The notes: a model not told the origin generated them from the letters alone. Numbered from the stretch's first letter, positions 9,101-17,284 are shown. The stretch is DNA of 64,000 nt from Carnobacterium_A sp049673005 (GCF_049673005.1 NZ_JBATXB010000004.1:1-64000), one strand, 5' to 3'. Numbers and translations: made by a program.

Positions 9101-9595
9101 TTTTTAGATTATCAAAAAAATTATGAACAATTCGGTGATGTAACAGTTTTAGACACTGCGACGTTCTTTCACGGAATGCGTACTGGTGAATCAATTGAAG
9201 TTCAGATTGAAAAAGGAAAGACGTTGATTATCAAATTAAATCAAATCGGAGAGCCAAATTCTGAAGGGAATCGTACGATGTATTTTGATTTAAATGGTCA
9301 AGGGAGAGAAGTTGTAGTAAAAGATAGAAGCGTTACAAGTACTAAAGTTATTCGCAAAAAGGCTGAACCAACTAATAAGCAACATGTTGGTGCTACAATG
9401 CCAGGTTCGATTATTGAAGTTTTAGTTTCAAAAGGAGACCGCGTTAGTCAAGGAGATCCTATCGTTATTACTGAGGCAATGAAAATGGAAACAACGATAA
9501 AAGCAACGTTTGATGGCGTAATTGATCAAATCTATGTGGAAGCGGACAACCTCATTGAAACAGGCGATTTATTAATTGAAATGATTGCTAAATAA
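6164..9595 (+). CDS. pycA: Pyruvate carboxylase
   Basis: A 1143-residue single-chain biotin enzyme that converts pyruvate, bicarbonate and ATP to oxaloacetate, the anaplerotic supply for aspartate. The order is a biotin carboxylase domain (about 1-455, ATP-grasp glycine loop GGGGRGM), a carboxyltransferase domain (about 530-800, beginning around LLTDTTFRDAHQS, with metal-ligand HLHTHD), an allosteric/PT region, and a biotin carrier domain ending in EAMKMET with the biotinyl Lys at about 1107. It is full length. A TATAAT-like element at 6109-6114 lies shortly upstream. The ylaN-ftsW-pycA order matches Bacillus. Oxaloacetate feeds the asd/dapA pathway encoded later in the window. Confidence 0.97.
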   Translation: MKKVLVANRGEIAIRIFRALTELHIGTVAVYSQEDEGSVHRFKADEAYLVGAGKKPIEAYLDIEDMIRIAKDSNADAIHPGYGFLSENLNFAKRCKEEGIIFIGPEIHHLDIFGDKLKAKEAAISAGIKSIPGSEGPVLNVEEVQAFGETFGYPIMIKAALGGGGRGMRVAYSVDEVKDSFERARSEAKAAFGNDDIYVERYIEDPKHIEVQILGDIHGNIVHLYERDCSVQRRHQKVVEVAPCVSIPDELRLEMCESAVQLMEHVGYVNAGTVEFLLEGDEFYFIEVNPRVQVEHTITELITGIDIVQAQILISQGKDLHKEMNIPNQENIPLMGAAIQCRITTEDPLNGFLPDTGKIDTYRSPGGFGIRLDAGNGFQGSVVSPFFDSLLVKVCTHASTFELAAQKMTRSLREFRIRGVKTNIPFMDNVISHPVFLSGEAKTTFIDSTPELFIFSKVRDRGNKTMKYISNITVNGFPGIEQAPKKFYEPARRPKKLTLLDETTVNAKSILDHQGADAVAEWVKNTKEVLLTDTTFRDAHQSLLATRVRTQDFLNIAAETERAIPQLFSSEVWGGATFDVAYRFLNEDPWERLKKIRKEMPNTLLQMLFRGSNAVGYQNYPDNVIESFIQQAAKSGVDVFRIFDSLNWIPQMEKSIQVVRDTGKIAEASICYSGDINDPLRTKYTIEYYKNMAKELENQGAHIVAIKDMAGILKPEAAYRLISELKATIDIPVHLHTHDTSGNGLFTYALAVKAGVDIVDVAMSAMSSATSQPSMSSLYYSLLGTQRVPSLNIENVQQINHYWEDVRTRYSDFENGVSAPQTEVYQHEMPGGQYSNLKQQAKAVGLEDKWDEIKKVYALVNQMFGDIIKVTPSSKVVGDMALFMVQNELTEEDIYEQGHSIDFPESVISFFMGDLGQPVGGFPEKLQKIVLKTNQPITVRPGVLAKPIDISQTTMNLAKLINKEPSDEDVLSYIMYPEVFLDYQKNYEQFGDVTVLDTATFFHGMRTGESIEVQIEKGKTLIIKLNQIGEPNSEGNRTMYFDLNGQGREVVVKDRSVTSTKVIRKKAEPTNKQHVGATMPGSIIEVLVSKGDRVSQGDPIVITEAMKMETTIKATFDGVIDQIYVEADNLIETGDLLIEMIAK

Positions 9596-9619
9596 AGATG
9601 AGTTAGGAGTATCGAATAA

Positions 9620-10780
9620 ATGAAAACAATTTTGAGAACAATCCCTATTTTTTTGGTTTTATTAATGCTGACCTATTTTGTTCCTCAAATTATTTCTGAT
9701 AGTCCTTCTGAAATTGTTACTCAAAAGAAACTTACGCCTAAATTAAGAAAAGAAAAAAGTACTGCCTCTACACCTACAATTAAACAAGAAGTATTCTCAC
9801 TAACCGGAATAGGTCAGTATATGGGAAGAAAAAGCGATGCAATTAAAAAGATTTATGGCGAACCTTTACGCATCGAAACAACATCTATTGGTTATGAACG
9901 ATGGATATATGGAGATAATGAAAAAGATTATTTTCAGGTAGGAGTATCTGAAGAAGATACAATTTCATCTATTTTTGTTTTAGGAACGACACTCAATCTC
10001 TCTCCATTTAAAGTAGGTATGGATATAACAGAAGTATACCAATTAGCTACTTTGTACCCTACTTTTTCTATTGACTATGATGGGGAAAAATATACGATTG
10101 AACTATCAGAAAATGATTTAAATTATCACCCATTAGTTATTTTTGAAAATGATATTTATTCAATTTTAATGATTGATAGAGAAACAAATAAAATTAATGC
10201 TATCCGTTATGTAGATAAACAAACATTATTGAAATCTGATATTTATGAAGTTTTACCACAGAATGGAATTAGTGAAAATGAAGATTTAAAAATAGAAATT
10301 GAGACTATCAATAAAGAAAAAACAAAAGAGATTGAGATTACACTTAATGCACTCAGGAAACGGTATGATCTTCCTGAGTTATCTTATAGTGTTGAGCTTT
10401 CGTTAATGGCTGAAAATATCTTTCTTAGTCAAAATGAATCTAGTTCAAAACAGCTAAGTGAGGAAGAACTAACTCAAACTGAGAGCTCAGAGAAAGTAGA
10501 TTCGCCAAATGAAAATAAAAATTTTGAAGAAGCCAATCTTCCAGTTTTAACGAATCAGGATATTCAAGACTATTTAAAAATGAATAAAATGTCCTTAGCA
10601 GACCCCCGCGTTGTTTACTCTAATCAATTTACTGATGCCACTTGGCTGATAACCTATTGGTTTAGCCTAGAGAATCAACGTTCAATTTTAACAGATCCTT
10701 CGATGAAAAGATTTGGCTTTGCTTTTCGTGGAGAAGAGGTTATGTTTATATTAGATAAAGAAGAGGATTATGAGGAATAA
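9620..10780 (+). CDS. CAP-associated-domain membrane-anchored protein with degenerate CAP region (YlbC-like)
   Basis: The 386-residue protein has an N-terminal hydrophobic segment (about 5-27) that is a signal or anchor, so most of it is extracytoplasmic. Residues about 60-205 match the CAP-associated N domain: GIGQYMGRKSDAIKKIYGEP, then an ERWIYGD block, then GMDITEVY. The C-terminal third aligns loosely with the SCP/CAP domain, with an LRKRYDLPELSY start and a final RFGFAFRGEEVMFILD strand. It contains no His at all and is interrupted by a Ser/Glu-rich insertion, so the usual CAP His/Glu tetrad is absent. It precedes ylbG, as ylbC precedes ylbG (with intervening genes) in Bacillus. Function is unknown. 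Confidence 0.75.
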   Translation: MKTILRTIPIFLVLLMLTYFVPQIISDSPSEIVTQKKLTPKLRKEKSTASTPTIKQEVFSLTGIGQYMGRKSDAIKKIYGEPLRIETTSIGYERWIYGDNEKDYFQVGVSEEDTISSIFVLGTTLNLSPFKVGMDITEVYQLATLYPTFSIDYDGEKYTIELSENDLNYHPLVIFENDIYSILMIDRETNKINAIRYVDKQTLLKSDIYEVLPQNGISENEDLKIEIETINKEKTKEIEITLNALRKRYDLPELSYSVELSLMAENIFLSQNESSSKQLSEEELTQTESSEKVDSPNENKNFEEANLPVLTNQDIQDYLKMNKMSLADPRVVYSNQFTDATWLITYWFSLENQRSILTDPSMKRFGFAFRGEEVMFILDKEEDYEE

Positions 10781-10808
10781 ATACGGTATAAGGAAAGGAG
10801 GATGCTAA

Positions 10809-11159
10809 TTGGAACTCACATTAAACGAAAGACAAGGTATAGTGGTTTGGGTTTATAGTTTAAGACATATGAAAACTCTCAAACGTTTTGGTTTGATTCA
10901 CTATGTATCAAAACGAATGAAATATGTTGTCATCTATGTAAATCGTACAGAGTTAGAAACAACTGTTCGTAAACTCAAAGAATTACATTTTGTAAGACAA
11001 GTAGAACAATCTTACAGACCACTAATTAATATGGATTTTAAAGAAGTTCTTAAAAAAACATCTCCTAGAAAAGAAGTCGGAGAAGTTGAAGAAGATGAGA
11101 AACAATCGCTTCATTGTAGTAATCCTAGTTTAAAAAAAATTGAGGCAAAAAGTAATTAA
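10809..11159 (+). CDS. ylbG: YlbG family protein (UPF0298)
   Basis: The 116-residue protein carries the UPF0298 fold signature in its first 85 residues: RQGIVVWVYSLRHMKTLKRFG, then HYVSKRMKYVVIYVN, then RKLKELHFVRQVEQSYRP. The remaining 30 residues are a charged, probably disordered tail. The start is TTG 10809, behind AAAGGAGGAT. The family has no established function. Its place before rsmD-coaD-sepM is the Bacillus ylbG-ylbH-ylbI-ylbL order. Confidence 0.88.
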   Translation: MELTLNERQGIVVWVYSLRHMKTLKRFGLIHYVSKRMKYVVIYVNRTELETTVRKLKELHFVRQVEQSYRPLINMDFKEVLKKTSPRKEVGEVEEDEKQSLHCSNPSLKKIEAKSN

Positions 11160-11197
11160 TTGAATGAAAAAAGTATTCAAAAATAATCACACAGATT

Positions 11198-11233
11198 AAA
11201 GAGGGGGGGATTCATGTTCCAACCTCTTTTTTT
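11198..11233 (+). terminator. Hairpin with T-run in the rsmD leader
   Basis: AAAGAGG (11198-11204) pairs with CCTCTTT (11223-11229), followed by further T. It may end ylbG transcription or act as an attenuator ahead of rsmD. The 5' arm contains the G-rich ribosome site of a short ORF starting at 11214, so folding and translation of that ORF would compete. Confidence 0.6.
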
Positions 11234-11270
11234 AAAGAAAATAAAAAGTAAAGAAGGATTGGTGTTTTAA
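11214..11270 (+). CDS. Candidate 18-codon leader peptide ahead of rsmD
   Basis: An ATG at 11214 stands four to six bases after a G-rich ribosome site (GAGGGGGGGA) and opens an 18-codon frame rich in Lys, Phe and Leu. Its TAA stop (11268-11270) overlaps the rsmD ATG as TAATG, a classic translational-coupling overlap. No homology can be claimed for so short a peptide. The evidence is the ribosome site and the overlap only. Confidence 0.35.
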   Translation: MFQPLFLKKIKSKEGLVF

Positions 11271-11845
11271 TGAGAGTTATTTCTGGTAATTATGGCGGAA
11301 GAAAACTAAAGTCTGTTCCAGGTGAGGGAACAAGACCAACATCTGATAAAGTAAAAGAATCTATATTTAACATTATCGGGCCTTATTTTGATGGAGGGAA
11401 TTGTTTAGATTTATTTGCTGGCAGTGGTGGTTTATCTATCGAGGCTATCTCTAGAGGAATGGATCATGCAGTGCTCGTTGATAGAGATATTTCTGCAATT
11501 AAGATTATAAAAGAGAATATTGAAATGACTAAAGAAAAGAATAAATTTGATGTTTATCGAAGTGATGCTAATCGTTCTATTGAAATGTTAGCAGCCAAAA
11601 ATAGTCAATTCGATGTCCTTTTTATAGATCCACCTTATTTTGAACAAGAAATTGTTAAACAACTTGAAAAAATCATGTCTTTAAATTTATTAGCGGATAA
11701 AGCAATCATTATTTGCGAGGTTGGGAGAAAAGTTGATTTACCAAACGAAATTAGCTTAGCTAAACAATTTAGATCCACTGTTTATGGGGCTAGTAAAATA
11801 GTATTGTACGAAGTTTTTATTGAGGGAGAGAATAAGAATGATTAG
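11270..11845 (+). CDS. rsmD: 16S rRNA (guanine966-N2)-methyltransferase RsmD
   Basis: A 191-residue SAM-dependent methyltransferase that modifies G966 of 16S rRNA. It shows the N-terminal RVISGNYGGRKL and TRPTSDKVKESIFN blocks, SAM motif I LDLFAGSGGLSIEA, and the catalytic DPPY motif of N2-guanine/N6-adenine methylases. It is full length. The ribosome site GAAGGATT sits within the overlapping short ORF. It overlaps coaD by 8 bases. Same context as Bacillus ylbH. Confidence 0.95.
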   Translation: MRVISGNYGGRKLKSVPGEGTRPTSDKVKESIFNIIGPYFDGGNCLDLFAGSGGLSIEAISRGMDHAVLVDRDISAIKIIKENIEMTKEKNKFDVYRSDANRSIEMLAAKNSQFDVLFIDPPYFEQEIVKQLEKIMSLNLLADKAIIICEVGRKVDLPNEISLAKQFRSTVYGASKIVLYEVFIEGENKND

Positions 11846-12338
11846 AAAAGCTCTTTTTCCAGGAAGTTTTGATCCTTTAACAAATGGACACCTTGATACT
11901 ATTAATCGTTCTGCTACATTATTTGATCATGTGTTTGTAGCGGTATCTACAAATACATCAAAAAAAAATTTGTTTGATGTAAATGAAAAAATAGAGTTAA
12001 TTCAATTAGCAATAAACCATCTAGATAATGTTTCGGTAATTGAACACACAGATGGTTTGACGGTAGATTTAGCAAAAAAAGTTGGAGCAGACGTACTCAT
12101 TAGAGGTTTACGTAATGCGGAAGATTTTGAATATGAAATGAATATTGCCGCAATGAATAAAATACAGAATCCAGATATTGAGACCATTATTTTAATGGCT
12201 TCACAACAGCATAGATTTTTGAGTTCGAGCTTAATTAAAGAAGTTTCTTTTTTTGGTGGGGATATTTCAAAATTAGTCCCTCCAGATGTTGATAGAGCTA
12301 TTAGAGAAAAGTATTCTGTTCTTAAATTAGAAAAATAA
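11838..12338 (+). CDS. coaD: Phosphopantetheine adenylyltransferase
   Basis: A 166-residue nucleotidyltransferase for the fourth step of coenzyme A synthesis (4'-phosphopantetheine plus ATP to dephospho-CoA). The GSFDPLTNGHLD motif (with T/HxGH) is at the N terminus, and the FLSSSLIKEV segment matches the ISSTxxR-type motif. ATG 11838 is chosen because GAGGGAGA precedes it; a TTG at 11820 lies deeper in rsmD. CoaBC of the same pathway is encoded at 52.7 kb. Confidence 0.96.
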   Translation: MIRKALFPGSFDPLTNGHLDTINRSATLFDHVFVAVSTNTSKKNLFDVNEKIELIQLAINHLDNVSVIEHTDGLTVDLAKKVGADVLIRGLRNAEDFEYEMNIAAMNKIQNPDIETIILMASQQHRFLSSSLIKEVSFFGGDISKLVPPDVDRAIREKYSVLKLEK

Positions 12339-12376
12339 AAACTATTAGAATAAAAGTTATGTAGAGGATGAGTTCA

Positions 12377-13420
12377 ATGAAGAACAAAAAAAATACGAAA
12401 CGTATTATTTGGTTCGTACTTATTCTTGTGATTGTTTTGGGATTAGTCGTACCTTTGCCTTATTATATCGAATCTCCTGGATCAGCTATTCGTTTATCTG
12501 AATTAATTAAAGTTGACGATAAAGCGGATGAAAATCCAGGTAGTTTTATGTTAACCACAGTCTCTATTCGTAGAGCTACCCCATTAACCTACTTTACAAA
12601 GTATTTACCTTTTCATGAAGGTGTAACTGAAAAAGAGCTTCTGGGTATGACTGAATCAGATGAAGAATATGAAAACTTGCAAAAATATTTTATGGAGAGT
12701 TCAATTAATGCAGCCATTGAATTAGCCTATAAAACTGCAGGAGAATCCTACAAAGTAACTTACAAAGGTATTTATGTTATGTCTGTTTTACCAAAATCAA
12801 ATTTTTCAGGGAAAATACTTGTTGGAGATACAATAGTAGCTTTAGATGATCAAAAATTTAAGAGTTCTGCTGAATTTATTGACTACGTGAAAAATAAGAA
12901 ACCTGGACAAACGATAGAGGTAACTTACCAACGTAATGGCACAACTAAAACTATTGCTGCACCGTTAATGCAAATAGAGCAAACTAATCTTCCCGGATTA
13001 GGTATTAGTTTAGTAGATCATACTTCAATAGAAACAGATATACCTGTTTCTGTTGATTCGGATGAAATAGGAGGCCCCTCAGCAGGATTCATGTTTGCTT
13101 TGCAAATATACTCTCAGCTAACCAATCAAAATTTGCGGAAAAACAATGAAATTGCAGGTACAGGTACAATTTCTCCAGAGGGAACAATTGGAAGAATAGG
13201 CGGTATTAATAAAAAAGTTGTTGCTGCCAGTAAAGAAGGAGCTACTATATTTTTTGCACCAGATGATTCTATAGATCCTACGGTTAAAAAAAATTACCCT
13301 CAGTTGCAATCAAATTATGAAGAAGCCCTAGATGCTGCTGAAAAAATAAATACTGATATAAAAATTGTTCCAATTAAAAATTTTCAAGATGCTATTGATT
13401 ATTTAAATAAAATAAAATAA
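12377..13420 (+). CDS. sepM: Membrane-anchored PDZ-Lon protease SepM (YlbL-like)
   Basis: The 347-residue protein has one N-terminal transmembrane helix, a PDZ-like domain (about 125-195) and a C-terminal Lon-type serine protease domain. The catalytic Ser is in EIGGPSAGFMF and the catalytic Lys is in the GGINKKV segment. In streptococci SepM processes the competence-stimulating peptide; the Bacillus orthologue is YlbL. It lies two genes upstream of the DNA-uptake genes, but that order is a general Bacillus-type synteny, so a competence role is only suggested. ATG 12377 has AGAGGAT 7 bases upstream; ATG 12368 is an alternative. A terminator follows. Confidence 0.9.
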   Translation: MKNKKNTKRIIWFVLILVIVLGLVVPLPYYIESPGSAIRLSELIKVDDKADENPGSFMLTTVSIRRATPLTYFTKYLPFHEGVTEKELLGMTESDEEYENLQKYFMESSINAAIELAYKTAGESYKVTYKGIYVMSVLPKSNFSGKILVGDTIVALDDQKFKSSAEFIDYVKNKKPGQTIEVTYQRNGTTKTIAAPLMQIEQTNLPGLGISLVDHTSIETDIPVSVDSDEIGGPSAGFMFALQIYSQLTNQNLRKNNEIAGTGTISPEGTIGRIGGINKKVVAASKEGATIFFAPDDSIDPTVKKNYPQLQSNYEEALDAAEKINTDIKIVPIKNFQDAIDYLNKIK

Positions 13421-13426
13421 GCAACC

Positions 13427-13470
13427 AAACTTCTTAGGATAGATAACAATTCCTAAGAAGTTTATTTTTT
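13427..13470 (+). terminator. Rho-independent terminator after sepM
   Basis: A perfect 13-bp stem (13427-13439 with 13451-13463), an 11-base loop and a final ATTTTTT run directly follow the sepM stop. Confidence 0.92.
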
Positions 13471-13559
13471 ATCATTTATAAAAATTAAAAAACGTATCCG
13501 TTCTATCACTGCGGATAATCTATTAGAGACACGATAAATAGAAAGGAGTGCGCTAATTT

Positions 13560-14288
13560 ATGTATGATCTGATAAAAGAATGGTTATCGGAGAGAAGAAT
13601 CATAGTTGCAATTACGACAATTTTTATACTTTTGCTAGTTATAATACTATTGATTTTTAGCCTTCTCTCTAGTCCAAGAAAATCAGATTTAGCGAATGAG
13701 TCCTTAGGTGATTACTACATGAGCAATCCTTCTGAATTACAAAGCAACATAGGTTCGAATAAGAATAATGAAGAATTACTTTTAGAAAGTAATATAGAGG
13801 TAGAAAAGTATATTTTTGTTGATATAAAAGGAGCTATTAAATCACCAGGAGTTTATGAAATAACCTCAGAAACACGTTTGACTGACGTTATTACTATGGC
13901 AGGAGGGTTTTTAACTACAGCTGATCAAAGTATGGTTAACCTTTCTCAAAAGCTAACAGATCAAATGATGATTACAATACCAACGATTGGAGTAGAAGCA
14001 GAAAAAGAAGACGAAGAAGCAAGTGAAAGAGAGGAAATAGCACCAGTAGTTGTCAGCATACCAACCGAAACAAAGGTTACGGAGATAGGAAAAGTAAATT
14101 TAAATACAGCAGATATGACTCAATTACAAACATTGACAGGTATTGGAGAAAAAAAAGCTGAACGAATTTTAGAATATAGACAAGAACATGGTTCGTTTAA
14201 ATCAATAGATGAATTAAAAGAGGTTTCTGGTATTGGCGATAAAACATTCGAAGTATTGGCTGATTCTATTAGTGTGGGCATAGATTAA
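13560..14288 (+). CDS. comEA: Competence DNA-binding protein ComEA
   Basis: The 242-residue membrane-anchored receptor binds incoming double-stranded DNA at the cell surface. It has one N-terminal transmembrane helix (about 14-36), an SLBB-like domain (about 80-140, VDIKGAIKSPGVYEI onward), an acidic linker, and a C-terminal double helix-hairpin-helix DNA-binding module (VNLNTADMTQLQTLTGIG... and VSGIGDK). The start is ATG 13560, with AAAGGAGTG upstream. It is followed by comEB and comEC as in Bacillus. Confidence 0.95.
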   Translation: MYDLIKEWLSERRIIVAITTIFILLLVIILLIFSLLSSPRKSDLANESLGDYYMSNPSELQSNIGSNKNNEELLLESNIEVEKYIFVDIKGAIKSPGVYEITSETRLTDVITMAGGFLTTADQSMVNLSQKLTDQMMITIPTIGVEAEKEDEEASEREEIAPVVVSIPTETKVTEIGKVNLNTADMTQLQTLTGIGEKKAERILEYRQEHGSFKSIDELKEVSGIGDKTFEVLADSISVGID

Positions 14289-14303
14289 TTTTTTAATGAA
14301 AGA

Positions 14304-14332
14304 TTGAAAAGATACAAAAGCTTTTGTATACT
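14304..14332 (+). promoter_or_regulatory. comEB promoter containing a 16-bp perfect palindrome
   Basis: TTGAAA (14304-14309), a 17-bp spacer and TATACT (14327-14332) form a good sigma-A promoter. The spacer carries TACAAAAGCTTTTGTA (14313-14328), a perfect palindrome that runs into the -10 box and is placed like a repressor operator. Confidence 0.6.
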
Positions 14333-14402
14333 GATAGAAATATAGACTAGACTATCAATTATTATATTATAACTAAATCAGATTAGATTGGAGGAAATAG
14401 TA

Positions 14403-14861
14403 ATGGTAGAAAGAATTCCGTGGAATCAATATTTCATGTCACAAAGCTTATTGCTTTCTTTAAGAAGCACATGTACTAGGCTGACAGTTGGTGCTACGAT
14501 AGTTAGAGAAAGAAGAATTATTGCTGGTGGGTATAATGGCTCTGTAAGCGGGGACAAGCATTGTATCGATGAAGGATGCTATGTTGTTGAAGGACATTGT
14601 CTTCGAACGATACATGCTGAAATGAACGCAATTTTACAGTGTGCAAAGTTTGGTGCACAAACAGAAGGCGCAGAAATCTATGTAACTCATTTTCCCTGTC
14701 TTCAGTGCACAAAAATGATTCTTCAAGCAGGTATAAATAAAATATATTATTTAGAAGATTATCATAATAATGACTATGCATTAAAGCTGATTGAACAAGC
14801 CCAAGTTCAATGTGAAAAAGTTTTTTTATCAGAACACTTTTTCAAAGAATTAGAATTTTAG
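14403..14861 (+). CDS. comEB: ComE operon protein 2 / deoxycytidylate deaminase family
   Basis: The 152-residue zinc-dependent dCMP deaminase-family protein converts dCMP to dUMP. Zinc-site motifs are HAEMNAI (catalytic Glu, His ligand) and FPCLQCTK (the PCxxC ligands), with extra Cys/His residues (HCIDEGC) typical of bacterial dCMP deaminases. ATG 14403 has TTGGAGGAA upstream; an earlier ATG at 14388 overlaps that site. It sits between comEA and comEC; in Bacillus it is not needed for uptake itself. Confidence 0.93.
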   Translation: MVERIPWNQYFMSQSLLLSLRSTCTRLTVGATIVRERRIIAGGYNGSVSGDKHCIDEGCYVVEGHCLRTIHAEMNAILQCAKFGAQTEGAEIYVTHFPCLQCTKMILQAGINKIYYLEDYHNNDYALKLIEQAQVQCEKVFLSEHFFKELEF

Positions 14862-14917
14862 CCTATGACTTTTTTTACAAAAATCGCTATACACAGAATC
14901 ATTATCTAATTTAAAAA

Positions 14918-17284
14918 ATGAGAAGTTATTTCTTGTTTTCGGCCATACTTTGTCTTGTTGGTTCTTTATTAATTTTAACATCAGCGTCTTGGATAACAGT
15001 AGCTCTTTTCATTTATTTCTTACTCCGTATTTTTGCGACAAAAAGAAAACAATTAATTATAGGATCGTTACTTTTAACTGGTCTTATTATTCTATCTACT
15101 AGTTTTCATCAGTGGACGAATACGACAGATTTAACACCTCAAGATCATACATTTATAATAAAAGTCACACCTGATCAAATTAAAATAGATGGAGATCAAC
15201 TTCAATTTGATGGGATAATCAAACAGACAAATCATCATACTAAATTTTCTGAAAAAATTGTTGTCTTTTATACACTCCAATCGCTAGAAGAGAAAAACAT
15301 GTGGGAGTCACAGGATAAATCAATTATGGTTACCATCACGGGTAAGTTAGAAATACCAGGAGAGAATAGAAATCAATATCAATTTAGTTACCAATCCTAT
15401 CTATACCATAAAAAAATTCATTGGATTTTAATGGCAGATACTATTCATTCTATAGAACAACCTAAGCTATCTGTTTTAAATAAAGTTGCGCCAAAAAACA
15501 TGAGAAGTAAAATCTTAAAATATATTGATGAAAAGATGACAATAAAAACATCTCAATATATGAAGACGCTTCTTTTTGCTGATTTAGGTTCTTTTGATAA
15601 GGCAACGGTACAGCAGTTTAAAAAAATAGGAATTATACATTTATTGAGTATTTCTGGTTTACATATACAATTTTTTTTAACAGGTTTAGTTTATTTGTTA
15701 TGGAGAATTGGCCTCACTAAAGAGAAAACTGTATATATAATGTTAATTCTTTTGCCTTTTTACGGAAATTTAACAGGGTGGGGAACAAGCGTATATCGAG
15801 CAATCATAATGGCCCTTATTTTATTGATAAGTTCATATTTAAAAATAATTATCTCTAGTTTAGATGCTTGGTCGTGGACGTTGATATCGACTCTAATTAT
15901 TAATCCCTATCAAGTTTTTTCGATAGGTTTTCAATTAAGTTATCTTTTAAGCTTTATTTTATTGATTTTGACACAAACATATTTTACTATACCAAGACAT
16001 CCACTTTATTTAAATTTCACAATTTCATTTATTTTGATGTTAGTTTCAATACCAATTTTATCCTACCATTTTTTTGAATTTTCATGGATTGGAGTTTTTT
16101 CTAATTTATTATTTGTTCCTCTTTTTACCTGGATATTATTGCCTGTTTTTATTTTATTGTTATTTTTATCTGTTCTATTTTATTCAAGTCCCTTTTTTCA
16201 ACATACTTTAGTAAGTTTAGAAAATTTTTTAACAATTATTGAAAAAATTGTAGAAAAAATAAGTAACTTACCATTTATTACAATAATAACTGGTAGAGTA
16301 CCTATTTTTTTAACTTTTATATTTATTATTTCTTTAATCTTTTTTATTCTATCTTTAGAAACAGATGGAAAGAATAATAAAATGCGAATAAGGAGTATTA
16401 TTCTATTAATGACTTCTTTATTATTGTTTAGCTGTTACCAGCGTTATTCGCCATATGATAAAGTAATAGTAATTGATGTTGGACAAGGAGATGCACTACT
16501 AGTAAAAGAATCATTTGGTAAGGGAAGCTATTTAATCGATACTGGTGGGTCTTTAACTTTTGAAAAAAAGAAATGGCAAGAGAAAAAGAACCCATCTTCA
16601 ATAGCAGAACGAATAGTTATACCTTCATTAAAATCTCAAGGAATATCTAGCTTAGATAAAGTTCTGATTTCTCATGGGGATGAAGATCACTATGGCGCAT
16701 TATTAGAGATGACACAATCAATTAAAGTTAAAGAATTATTATTCCCAATAGGAGCACTAACTAAACCGTCCTTTCAAAACACTGTTTTAAAGATAGCTAA
16801 TTCAGAGACGTCTATTCGTGAAATTAAAGCTTCGAGAAATGCTTTAACCTATGTCACTCCAAGTTTAGCTATATTATGGCCATTAACTCAAGGAGAAGGA
16901 GAAAATAATGATTCTATGGTTTTACATGGCAAAATAGGCTCCTATTATTGGTTGTTTACAGGTGATATTGAAGAGGGAGAAAAACAATTAATCCGAGAAT
17001 ATCCTAATCTAAAAGTAGATGTTTTAAAAGTAGCACACCACGGAAGTAAAACATCTTCTAGTGAAGATTTTCTAAATAACATACAACCAAGCTATGCGAT
17101 AATTTCTTGTGGACTGAACAATCGTTACAACCATCCTAATTCAGAAGTAATTAATCGGATAAGCAATAAAAATACGCATATTTATCGAACAGATATGAGT
17201 GGAGCTATTCATTATGAATATTTAAAGATAGGGAAATGGGTGGTTAAAGAATCTTTTCACACGTTAATTGAAAGTAAAGATTGA
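14918..17284 (+). CDS. comEC: DNA-uptake channel protein ComEC/Rec2
   Basis: A 788-residue polytopic protein that forms the channel for single-stranded DNA entry during transformation. It has N-terminal hydrophobic helices and an extracellular OB-like region, the competence domain (about 215-480, LLSISGLHIQFFL and a run of membrane helices), and a C-terminal metallo-beta-lactamase-like domain with SHGDEDHYGALLE and a VAHHGSKTSSS segment. It is full length and uninterrupted. The ATG at 14918 has no recognisable ribosome site, so expression may depend on comEB or the start may differ. The intact comEA-EB-EC set suggests a capacity for DNA uptake. Confidence 0.94.
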   Translation: MRSYFLFSAILCLVGSLLILTSASWITVALFIYFLLRIFATKRKQLIIGSLLLTGLIILSTSFHQWTNTTDLTPQDHTFIIKVTPDQIKIDGDQLQFDGIIKQTNHHTKFSEKIVVFYTLQSLEEKNMWESQDKSIMVTITGKLEIPGENRNQYQFSYQSYLYHKKIHWILMADTIHSIEQPKLSVLNKVAPKNMRSKILKYIDEKMTIKTSQYMKTLLFADLGSFDKATVQQFKKIGIIHLLSISGLHIQFFLTGLVYLLWRIGLTKEKTVYIMLILLPFYGNLTGWGTSVYRAIIMALILLISSYLKIIISSLDAWSWTLISTLIINPYQVFSIGFQLSYLLSFILLILTQTYFTIPRHPLYLNFTISFILMLVSIPILSYHFFEFSWIGVFSNLLFVPLFTWILLPVFILLLFLSVLFYSSPFFQHTLVSLENFLTIIEKIVEKISNLPFITIITGRVPIFLTFIFIISLIFFILSLETDGKNNKMRIRSIILLMTSLLLFSCYQRYSPYDKVIVIDVGQGDALLVKESFGKGSYLIDTGGSLTFEKKKWQEKKNPSSIAERIVIPSLKSQGISSLDKVLISHGDEDHYGALLEMTQSIKVKELLFPIGALTKPSFQNTVLKIANSETSIREIKASRNALTYVTPSLAILWPLTQGEGENNDSMVLHGKIGSYYWLFTGDIEEGEKQLIREYPNLKVDVLKVAHHGSKTSSSEDFLNNIQPSYAIISCGLNNRYNHPNSEVINRISNKNTHIYRTDMSGAIHYEYLKIGKWVVKESFHTLIESKD

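Noticed and set aside
13500..13559. ComX-type box (TACGAATA-like) ahead of comEA
   Set aside because: The nearest match (CACGATAA) has too many mismatches to claim.
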